Source: Candidatus Reidiella endopervernicosa (lineage in GTDB: Bacteria > Pseudomonadota > Gammaproteobacteria > GCF-013343005). From it: a stretch of DNA of 64,000 bases. This document shows, piece by piece, positions 41,001 to 48,672 of the stretch. Both the position numbers and the translations under genes were made by a program. The stretch covers positions 2,896,501 to 2,960,500 of the forward strand of contig NZ_CP054491.1 in the NCBI RefSeq assembly GCF_013343005.1. Direction: 5' to 3'. The stretch's first letter is position 1, and each line of letters starts with the position of its first letter. Below the pieces are notes generated by a model, which made no database searches, was not told the origin of the DNA, and saw nothing but the letters and a program-made list of their open reading frames with translations.

Positions 41001-41594
41001 CATCTCGCGGATCTGATCATCGGTGATGAGGCTGATCTTGTTGATCTCGTGCGAGGTACGGAAACCGTCGAAGAAGTTGATGAACGGTACGCGCGCCTTG
41101 AGCGTCGCGGCGTGGGTAATCAGCGCCGCATCGTGCGCCTCCTGTACCGAATTGGAGGCGAGCATGGCAAAACCGGTCATGCGCGCCGCCATCACATCCT
41201 GATGGTCACCGAAGATCGACAGTGCCTGGGCGGCGATTGAGCGGGCCGCGACATGGAACACCGACGAGGTCAGCTCACCGGCAATCTTGTACATGTTGGG
41301 CAACATCAACAGCAGCCCCTGCGAGGCGGTAAAGGTGGTGGTCAGTGCACCGGTCTGCAGTGCGCCGTGGGCGGTACCGGCGGCACCTCCCTCACTCTGC
41401 ATCTCGATGACCTGTGGCACCTGGCCCCAGATATTCTTAATCCCCTGGGTCGCCCACAGATCGGAGAGTTCCGACATATCGGACGAGGGGGTGATCGGGT
41501 AGATCGAGCAGATGTCGCTGACCCGGTAGGCGATGTGTGCGACGGCGTTACCACCATCGACGGTAACCTTCCTGGTGTTGTTCTGTTCACTCAT
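38010..41594 (-). CDS. nifJ: Pyruvate:ferredoxin (flavodoxin) oxidoreductase
   Basis: 1194 residues, the single-chain PFOR. It interconverts pyruvate, CoA and oxidised ferredoxin with acetyl-CoA, CO2 and reduced ferredoxin, using TPP and three 4Fe-4S clusters. Order: PFOR domain I ([20 protein letters not shown]), domains II-III, ferredoxin domain with [20 protein letters not shown] and [16 protein letters not shown] (near residues 690-770), then the TPP domain ([41 protein letters not shown]). Family length is about 1170-1200. It follows the GltD-like gene by five bases, so the two probably exchange electrons. There are no nitrogenase genes nearby. Confidence 0.95.
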   Translation of the reverse strand: [1194 protein letters not shown]

Positions 41595-41599
41595 ACTGT

Positions 41600-43267
41600 T
41601 TATCTCTTGTTTTCCGGGGCGCAGCCGATGATGCCGGCCGACTCGCTCTCAGGGATCATCTCGATCGCGTGACAGGGGCACTGCTCCTGGCAGACGGCGC
41701 AACCGGTGCAGAGCTCATAGTTGTACTGGTACTTCTTGCCGGGACCGAGCTTGATGATCGCATCCTCAGGACAGGAGCCGTAGCAGCCGTCACACTCGAA
41801 GCAGTTACCGCAGGAGAGGCAACGTTTCGACTCGTAGACCGCCTCCTTCTCCGAGATTCCCTGCAGAATCTCTTCAAAACCACCGAGACGCTGGGAGAGC
41901 GGCAGATTTTGCTGCTCGGTCATCGGTGCCTCGGTACGGTACCAGAGCTGTAGCTTTTCGTGATCGACAATCGGGTGCTTGGAAAGAGGCTGATAGGTCT
42001 CGCCGCGCAACCAGCCATCGATATAGCGTGCCGCCTTCTTGCCGTGGCCGGTAGCGATGGTGACCGAGCGATCGGTAGGGACCATATCGCCGCCAGCGAA
42101 GATTCCATCCGCGCCGGTCATCATGTTCTCACCAACCACAACGGTGTCATCGCGTTTGAACTCGATACCGGGAACATCACAGAGGAAGCCGGTATCGGTC
42201 TGCTGACCCACCGCCATGATCAGCGAGTCGGCCTCCAGCTTCTCGAACTTGCCGGTGGGCTGGGGACGACCATCTTCGCCCAGCTCCATGATCTCAACCT
42301 CGATGGTGCCACCATCAACCTCCTTGATGGTGCGCAGCCAGTTGATCTTGACCCCCTCCTCCAGCGCCTCGTCGGCCTCGAAGTCGTGGGCGGCCATGTT
42401 GTCGCGGTCGCGGCGGTAGATGATCATCGCCTCATCGACACCCATGCGCTTGGCGACACGCGCGGCATCCATCGCGGTATTACCACCGCCGTAGATCGCA
42501 ACACGACGACCGAGCTGAACCGGCTCGCCATTCTCCACACTCTTGAGGAAACTGACCGCATCCATCATGCCCTTGGCATCACGCGCCGGTACGTCGATGT
42601 TCTTGGAGATGTGGGCACCGACTGCGACAAACACCGCCTGGAAGTTGCCCTTCTCCTTCTCCGTCTGCACATCCTCGATGCGGTGGTTGAGGTGGATCTT
42701 CACTCCCATATCCTCAACACGCTTGATCTCACGTTTGAGTTCATCGCGTGGCATGCGATAGGCGGGGATACCGAAGTGGATCATGCCACCTGCGACCGGA
42801 CCGGCCTCGAAGATCTCTACCTCGTGGCCGAGGCGGGTCAGGTGGTAGGCGGCAGAGAGGCCACTGGGCCCCGCACCAACCACCATCACCCGCTTGCCAC
42901 CAGCAGGGGCGGTGAATTCTGGCTTCCAGCCCTGCTCCATCGCCATATCACCGAGGAAACGCTCAACGGCGTGGATACTCACCTCGGCATCGGTGTAGGC
43001 GCGGTTACAGGCGGTCTCACAGGGGTGATAACAGACACGGCCGTGAATCGCCGGGAAGGGGTTGTTCTCCAGTAGCAGCTGCCAGGCGGCGTGGTATTCG
43101 CCAGCCTGAGCCAGTGCCAGCCAACCCTGAATATCCTCACCTGCTGGGCAGCCGTGGTTACAGGGGGGCAGGTAATCCATATAGATCGGGCGACGGGATC
43201 GTAACGCACCGGTGCCCTTGGCAAACTTATCCGGGTCCAGATGGGCAGTCATATCCTTGGCGGTCAT
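41600..43267 (-). CDS. GltD-like NAD(P)H-dependent Fe-S flavoprotein, PFOR partner
   Basis: 555 residues from the ATG at 43267 (MTAKDMTAHLDPDK); an upstream ATG at 43288 is possible. N-terminal cluster domain (CNHGCPAGEDIQGWL, GRVCYHPCETACNR), FAD loop VMVVGAGPSGLSAAYHL, NAD(P)-binding VAIYGGGNTAMDAARVAKRM, AVGQQTDTGFL, and a C-terminal pair of ferredoxin motifs CLSCGNCFECDGCYGSCP and CTGCAVCQEQCPCHAIE. It resembles the small subunit of glutamate synthase, but no GltB is present and the extra ferredoxin domain plus the adjacent nifJ suggest NAD(P)H:ferredoxin electron exchange for pyruvate metabolism. Confidence 0.88.
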   Translation of the reverse strand: MTAKDMTAHLDPDKFAKGTGALRSRRPIYMDYLPPCNHGCPAGEDIQGWLALAQAGEYHAAWQLLLENNPFPAIHGRVCYHPCETACNRAYTDAEVSIHAVERFLGDMAMEQGWKPEFTAPAGGKRVMVVGAGPSGLSAAYHLTRLGHEVEIFEAGPVAGGMIHFGIPAYRMPRDELKREIKRVEDMGVKIHLNHRIEDVQTEKEKGNFQAVFVAVGAHISKNIDVPARDAKGMMDAVSFLKSVENGEPVQLGRRVAIYGGGNTAMDAARVAKRMGVDEAMIIYRRDRDNMAAHDFEADEALEEGVKINWLRTIKEVDGGTIEVEIMELGEDGRPQPTGKFEKLEADSLIMAVGQQTDTGFLCDVPGIEFKRDDTVVVGENMMTGADGIFAGGDMVPTDRSVTIATGHGKKAARYIDGWLRGETYQPLSKHPIVDHEKLQLWYRTEAPMTEQQNLPLSQRLGGFEEILQGISEKEAVYESKRCLSCGNCFECDGCYGSCPEDAIIKLGPGKKYQYNYELCTGCAVCQEQCPCHAIEMIPESESAGIIGCAPENKR

Positions 43268-43694
43268 GGGACATTTCTCTCTATACAATCAATGAGATAG
43301 CGCGACACGCACAGGGGGTGTCAGCAAAAGGCAGCATTGTACCGTTTCAGCGAGACGAAAACCAAACACATTACCTATATAGGTATAGGGCGTAGGGGTA
43401 ATTGGACGAGAACGCCTGCCTTGCACATCAAGCAATCGTGACGGCACCACTAGATAGGCAAAACCTGTTATCAGCCTAGTCAACGCTCGAGACACTCCCC
43501 TGATCCGGTCGGAGTGGTCGTTAATTATTGAAACTATTTCTTCAAACCGTACCTATAAAACATCAACACCAGGAGATCATTCCCATTTGGTTAGGGTGGC
43601 AATTCGCTCACCCACTGAAATTCATCTAGTGTTAAAAGATAATCAACCCAGCGCAGCGCCAAAAACAACAATAAACCAATGACAACTAGCTATC
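43268..43694. other. 427-bp intergenic region between divergent genes
   Basis: Divergent region upstream of the nifJ operon and the CHASE-PAS kinase. The kinase side is AT-rich. No ORF, repeat or recognisable operator was found. Promoters for both directions are expected here. Confidence 0.5.
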
Positions 43695-46583
43695 ATGAAC
43701 AGAACTGATCGACTGCAAACCCTTGGCCTGATCACACTCCTGGTTGGCGGCTTACTCTCGCTACTGCTCTACACGCTACTTCGACAGATAGAGGACGATG
43801 AGATTCAGCTAAAACTCATCAGCCAGGCCGAGCAGCGCAGCGCAGCACTCGCCGTTGAGGGTGAGGCGATCGAGGAGGCGCTGCATGGCCTCGATGGGCT
43901 CTACGCCGCCTCCACCCATGTTGGTCCAAATGAGTTCAGAACCTTCCTCCAGGTCGCCTTTCCCAGGCAGACGGAGATCCGCAATGCCGTCTGGATCGAG
44001 AGGGTGCGAGGTAGTGAGATAGAGAGCCTCTACGACAAGGCACGTGGTGACAACTATCGCGACTATCAGATCAGAGAGCTATCCGCGGAGAGCGGAAAAC
44101 TGGTTAAAAGTGATCCCCGCGATGAGAACCTGATCGTCTACCACGCCTACAACCGTGAGACACCATGGCTACCCCAGGGATTGAACCTGAGCACGCTCTC
44201 CACCTACCAACAACTACTGACACACACCACAGCAGCGAAACAGATCGTCTCACTTCTGGGTGACAAACGATTCTCTCAGCAAAACAATGCAACCATGGAG
44301 CTCTTCCTGCCTGTCTTCGAACGGCCATTGCAGAGTGATACGGGTAACGACCCTCCCGCTCAGCTACGCGGTTTCATCGGCCTGCGCATCGACGTCGCCA
44401 GCATGGTCGAAACGGCCTACCAGCGACACATTCCAAAGAGTGCCGGCCTCGATGTCTATATTGTCGACGTCGACCCCAGAAGATCTGCCGAGATCCTCTA
44501 TTTCCACCCCTCCCGTGCTCGCAGCACACCGATACCTCCCATGCCCGTCTCACAGCTCAACAAGGGGCATCTTGTCAGCAAGAATCTCCCTCTCGCCGAC
44601 ACCGTATGGCGCACCGTGCTCCGCCCGATCCCCGGTTATTTTGAGACAGGCCAGAGCACCACGCCCCTGTTCGCCCTGATCGTAAGCCTGCTCTTTACCC
44701 TGCTGGCGGGGGGCTATCTCAATTCACTGCAGCGCCGACGTGTGGATATCCAGCAGCTTGTCGAGCAACGCACTGCCGAGTTGAACGCCAGTCGCGAGAC
44801 CAATCGCGCCGTACTGGAGACGGTAGTCGACGGCATTATCACCATCGATACCAAAGGTGCAGTGCAGACCTTCAATCCTGCTGCCGAAAAGATCTTCGGC
44901 TATCCCGCTGAAGAGGTCATCGGTAACAATATCAACATGCTGATGCCCGAACCCTTTCATAGTGCCCACGACGGTTACCTTGAGAATTACCTCACCAGTG
45001 GAGAGAAAAAGATCATCGGTATCGGCCGCGAAGTGACCGGTCAACGCAAAGATGGCTCGGCCTTCCCGATGGAACTCGCCGTCAGCGAGATGGTGGTCCA
45101 TGAACAGCGGATGTTTACCGGCATCGTGCGCGACATTACCGAGCGAAAAATGTTGGAGCAGGTCAAGAGTGAATTCGTCTCCACCGTTAGCCATGAACTT
45201 CGTACCCCTCTGACCTCTATCCGCGGCGCACTCGATCTGGTACTCGGCAAGGTCGCCGATCAACTCCCGGCCAAGGCGCGCAAGATGCTGGAGATGGCCA
45301 ACCGCAATAGTGAGCGCCTGACACTGCTGATCAATGACATCCTCGATCTGGAGAAGATCGAATCGGGGCGACTGGTATTCGAATTCAAGGCACAGGATCT
45401 GATCCCGCTGGCACAGCAGGCCATTGAAGACAATCACGGCTACGCCAACAAACACGACGTCTCGCTTATTCTCACCACCAGCCTGACTGAAGCCGCAATC
45501 TATGGCGATGAACACCGGCTACTGCAGGTTTTCGCCAACCTGATCTCCAATGCGGTGAAGTACTCTCATCCAGGCGGCGAGGTTGAGCTGGTCATCGAGG
45601 CAGGCGACAGCGGTTATCGCATTGCCGTTTGCGACCACGGCAGCGGCATCCCGGAGGCGTTTCGCAGTACTATTTTTCAGCGCTTTGCGCAGGCCGACAG
45701 CTCCGACACTCGGGAGAAGGGGGGAACCGGACTGGGACTCAGCATCACCAAGGCGATCATCGAACGACACGGCGGTAGCATCGACTATGAATCGGAGCTG
45801 GGTAAGGGGACACGCTTCTTCTTCGATCTATCGGCCATGGAAGCGGAGAGCGAATCGCCTCAAGCGAGTGAAGAGGCACAGGTCCTCATCTGCGAGGATA
45901 ACGCCGATGTCGCCACCATATTGGCCGAAATGGTCGAGACCCAGGGGGGTAAGGCCGATATCGCCACCACGGCCGCAGCCGCTCGCACCCTGCTTAATAG
46001 TCACCTATACCGTTTCATGTTGCTCGACCTCACCCTGCCGGATGCCGATGGCCTACAATTGCTTCAGGAACTCAGAAACAACCCTGAGACGGCAGAGCTG
46101 CCGATCATCGTTGTCTCGGGGCGTGCCGAAGAGGGGCGTGCCGCCTTTGCAGGCGACGCGGTAACCGTTGTCGACTGGCTGCAAAAACCGGTCGATCAGG
46201 CGCGGCTGGAGTATGCCATGCGCTCAGCGTTGAGCCACACCGTGCGTCCACACATTCTGCACATCGAGGATGACCCGGATATCGTGCAGATCGTGCAGAC
46301 CCTGCTTGAGGAGATGGCCGACCTCAGCTTCGCCAGCAGTGTGAAAGAGGCACGTGAACAGTTGGCCAGCCATCAATTCGAGCTGGTAATTCTCGATCTG
46401 GGTCTCGCCGACGGATCAGGTGTCGAGCTGCTCGACGAGCTCAAGGGGCACGCACCGGTGGTCATCTTCTCGGCACAGGTCCCTGATGATGAGATCACCC
46501 GCCAGGTGGGTGCGGCACTCACCAAATCGATGACCAGTAACGAACAGCTGCTGACCACAATCAATCGGATGTTGAAGGAGTAA
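43695..46583 (+). CDS. CHASE–PAS hybrid histidine kinase with two receivers
   Basis: 962 residues: membrane helix (about 12-28), periplasmic CHASE domain (about 55-270; EEALHGLDGLYAAS, FPRQTEIRNAVWIERV), second helix (about 317-337), a PAS domain closely resembling FixL (NMLMPEPFHSAHDGYL, GQRKDGSAFPMELAVSEM), HisKA (STVSHELRTPLTSIRGALDL), HATPase (NLISNAVKYS, GGTGLGLSITKAI), REC1 (LDLTLPDADGL) and REC2 (LDLGLADGSG). The FixL haem-ligand His position is Lys here (EKKIIGIGR), so haem binding is unlikely. It is followed five bases later by a receiver gene and then an HPt-REC-REC-GGDEF gene. Confidence 0.9.
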   Translation: MNRTDRLQTLGLITLLVGGLLSLLLYTLLRQIEDDEIQLKLISQAEQRSAALAVEGEAIEEALHGLDGLYAASTHVGPNEFRTFLQVAFPRQTEIRNAVWIERVRGSEIESLYDKARGDNYRDYQIRELSAESGKLVKSDPRDENLIVYHAYNRETPWLPQGLNLSTLSTYQQLLTHTTAAKQIVSLLGDKRFSQQNNATMELFLPVFERPLQSDTGNDPPAQLRGFIGLRIDVASMVETAYQRHIPKSAGLDVYIVDVDPRRSAEILYFHPSRARSTPIPPMPVSQLNKGHLVSKNLPLADTVWRTVLRPIPGYFETGQSTTPLFALIVSLLFTLLAGGYLNSLQRRRVDIQQLVEQRTAELNASRETNRAVLETVVDGIITIDTKGAVQTFNPAAEKIFGYPAEEVIGNNINMLMPEPFHSAHDGYLENYLTSGEKKIIGIGREVTGQRKDGSAFPMELAVSEMVVHEQRMFTGIVRDITERKMLEQVKSEFVSTVSHELRTPLTSIRGALDLVLGKVADQLPAKARKMLEMANRNSERLTLLINDILDLEKIESGRLVFEFKAQDLIPLAQQAIEDNHGYANKHDVSLILTTSLTEAAIYGDEHRLLQVFANLISNAVKYSHPGGEVELVIEAGDSGYRIAVCDHGSGIPEAFRSTIFQRFAQADSSDTREKGGTGLGLSITKAIIERHGGSIDYESELGKGTRFFFDLSAMEAESESPQASEEAQVLICEDNADVATILAEMVETQGGKADIATTAAAARTLLNSHLYRFMLLDLTLPDADGLQLLQELRNNPETAELPIIVVSGRAEEGRAAFAGDAVTVVDWLQKPVDQARLEYAMRSALSHTVRPHILHIEDDPDIVQIVQTLLEEMADLSFASSVKEAREQLASHQFELVILDLGLADGSGVELLDELKGHAPVVIFSAQVPDDEITRQVGAALTKSMTSNEQLLTTINRMLKE

Positions 46584-46588
46584 CAGAG

Positions 46589-46972
46589 ATGAGCGATACG
46601 ATATGCGTACTCTATGTCGAGGATGAGCCCGATATTCGCGAGGTGGCAGAGTTCGCACTCGAGGATGAAGGGTTTGAGCTGATCCAGTGCGCCTCTGGCC
46701 TGGAGGCACTGGAGAAGGGTGAGGGGCTCACAGCAGACCTGATACTGCTCGATGTCATGATGCCCGGCATGGACGGGCCCTCGACACTGACCCGACTTCG
46801 TGAACTCCCCAATCTCTGCAACACACCCGCCATTTTCATGACCGCCAAGGTACAGCCCAATGAAGTGGCAGAGTACAAGGCGATGGGTGCACTTGGGGTG
46901 ATCGCGAAACCGTTCGATGCAATGACCCTCGCCGATGTGATCCGTGGCCATCTGGAGACAACCGTTGTCTGA
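46589..46972 (+). CDS. Single-domain response regulator
   Basis: 127 residues, one receiver domain only: acidic pair in YVEDEPD, phospho-acceptor Asp in LLDVMMPGMDGPS, Thr/Lys switch residues in FMTAKVQPNE and VIAKPFD. With no output domain it must act through protein contacts or as a phosphate relay. It lies between the CHASE-PAS kinase and the HPt protein and overlaps the latter, so it is probably the CheY-like shuttle of this phosphorelay. Confidence 0.9.
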   Translation: MSDTICVLYVEDEPDIREVAEFALEDEGFELIQCASGLEALEKGEGLTADLILLDVMMPGMDGPSTLTRLRELPNLCNTPAIFMTAKVQPNEVAEYKAMGALGVIAKPFDAMTLADVIRGHLETTVV

Positions 46973-48623
46973 GTCGATCGACAAGAAACGTAACAAGTTT
47001 CGCATCCTGCAGCAGCGGTTTATCGATCTCCTTCCGCAGCGAATCGAGGAGATTGAGGGCGGTTGGCGAAGCGTTCGAACATCGGGGTCCGAGAGCCCTG
47101 ACCTCGAAGCGTTAACTCGCAACTCACACAGCCTGGCCGGCTCATCCGGCACCTTCCACTTTTTCCACTTTGGTGAGGTCGCCCGCTCGCTCGAGGCACT
47201 TCTGCATAGCTATCAGGATGCGGAGAACGATAGCGCAGAGCTGATTGATCACATCGACGATGCGATCATGCAGTTGCGAGAGGTTGCCGCAGAGGGGCCC
47301 GATCAAACCTCCACCGAAACCTTTCCCGATCAACACACACCGCGCGTTAGCGATGAACAGCCGCTGGTCTATCTTCTCGAGGATGACCAGACACTGGCAA
47401 CAGAACTCGCCGATCAGATCGGCCACTTTGGCTACACCGTCGAGGCCTTCTACAATCCGGAAACATTGGAGAGTGCCGTCAAGGCACGTCCACCGCACGC
47501 CATGCTCGCTGACATCCATATGCAGAGCGGTCCCACCGCCGGTGCCGACATCATCAAAAAGATTCACCACTGCACCGATCGGGATCTTCCTGTGATCTTC
47601 ATCTCCGCCTACGACAGCTGGCAAAACCGGCTCAATGCGGTACGCGCAGGGGGCCACGCCTACCTCTCCAAGCCGCTCAATGTCGACCAGCTGACCGAGC
47701 AGCTCGATCAGGTCACCGGCATCCGTCAGGAGGTCGAGTACCGCATTCTCATCGTTGAAGATACAACCCTGCTGGCGGAACACTACGCGGCGGTTCTCGA
47801 GTCTGCGGGGATGGAGGCGAAGATCGTCAGCGACCCCTCTCGCCTGCTCGAGGTGCTGCCGGAGTTTATCCCCGATCTGGTGCTGATGGATCTCTACATG
47901 CCCGAGTGTAGCGGCGTGGAGGCGGCGAAGGTGATCCGCCAACACAGCGGCTACACCAATCTGCCGATCGTCTATCTCTCTACCGAGAAGGGATTGGAGC
48001 AGCAGCTGGAGGCGCTGCGACAGGGTGGCGACGATTTTCTGCAGAAACCGATCAGCGACGAACACCTGCTCGCCGCAGTCAAGATTCGCGCCCGACGCTT
48101 CCGCGAACTCAGCGCCCTGATGACCCGCGACAGCCTGACCGGACTACTCAACCACATCAACCTCAAACTCTCACTGGAGCGCGAGCTCTCACAGGCCAGG
48201 CGCAACAGCACCACACTCACTTTTGCCATGCTCGATATCGACCACTTCAAGTCGGTCAACGATCTGTACGGCCACCCCGTCGGTGACCGGGTGATCAAGA
48301 GTCTGTCACGCATCCTTAGCCACCGTCTGCGCAAAGGGGATATCGCGGCCCGCTATGGCGGCGAGGAGTTTGCTGTAATCCTGCCCAACACCTCAGTGAG
48401 TGACTCGTGTCGCGTGCTCAATGAACTGCGCATCGCCTTCTCCGAAATCGGTTTCACCTCTGGCGACGCCGACTTCAACGCCACCTTCAGTGCCGGTATA
48501 GCCGAAAGTGACCCGCAGCAAGATATGCAGTCGCTGATTACTGCCGCCGACAACGCCCTCTACCAGGCCAAACACAACGGCCGGAATCGCATCGAGAGCG
48601 ACGGGCAGCAGAAGGCTACGTAG
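46965..48623 (+). CDS. HPt–REC–REC–GGDEF diguanylate cyclase
   Basis: 552 residues from TTG 46965 (LSESIDKKRNKF); a GTG at 46944 is an alternative. HPt domain with the phospho-His motif HSLAGSSGTF near residue 50, REC1 (HAMLADIHMQSG), REC2 (LVLMDLYMPECSG), then an intact GGDEF domain (ARYGGEEFAVILP, a standard active GGEEF). The output is c-di-GMP made under control of the upstream kinase through a His-Asp-His-Asp relay. Of the c-di-GMP genes in the window this is the only one with an unbroken frame. It ends at a strong terminator. Confidence 0.92.
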   Translation: MSESIDKKRNKFRILQQRFIDLLPQRIEEIEGGWRSVRTSGSESPDLEALTRNSHSLAGSSGTFHFFHFGEVARSLEALLHSYQDAENDSAELIDHIDDAIMQLREVAAEGPDQTSTETFPDQHTPRVSDEQPLVYLLEDDQTLATELADQIGHFGYTVEAFYNPETLESAVKARPPHAMLADIHMQSGPTAGADIIKKIHHCTDRDLPVIFISAYDSWQNRLNAVRAGGHAYLSKPLNVDQLTEQLDQVTGIRQEVEYRILIVEDTTLLAEHYAAVLESAGMEAKIVSDPSRLLEVLPEFIPDLVLMDLYMPECSGVEAAKVIRQHSGYTNLPIVYLSTEKGLEQQLEALRQGGDDFLQKPISDEHLLAAVKIRARRFRELSALMTRDSLTGLLNHINLKLSLERELSQARRNSTTLTFAMLDIDHFKSVNDLYGHPVGDRVIKSLSRILSHRLRKGDIAARYGGEEFAVILPNTSVSDSCRVLNELRIAFSEIGFTSGDADFNATFSAGIAESDPQQDMQSLITAADNALYQAKHNGRNRIESDGQQKAT

Positions 48624-48643
48624 AACGCACACCCCTACCACAC

Positions 48644-48672
48644 AAAAAAGGCGGCCGATGGCCGCCTTTTTT
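48644..48672. terminator. Bidirectional terminator
   Basis: AAAAAAGGCGGCC / GGCCGCCTTTTTT around a short loop. It serves the HPt-GGDEF gene on the plus strand and the E2-E3 gene on the minus strand, whose stop touches it. Confidence 0.92.

Noticed and set aside
38010-41594. nifJ as sign of nitrogen fixation
   Set aside because: No nif structural or regulatory genes are in the window. The single-chain PFOR is widespread in non-diazotrophs, and the neighbour is a GltD-like oxidoreductase.
40098-43075. Long plus-strand ORFs opposite nifJ and the GltD-like gene
   Set aside because: They lie entirely antisense to well-conserved genes and match no family. They are by-products of GC-rich codon use.
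41600-43267. Glutamate synthase small subunit (gltD)
   Set aside because: No gltB is adjacent, and the extra C-terminal ferredoxin motifs and the nifJ linkage do not fit a GltBD enzyme.
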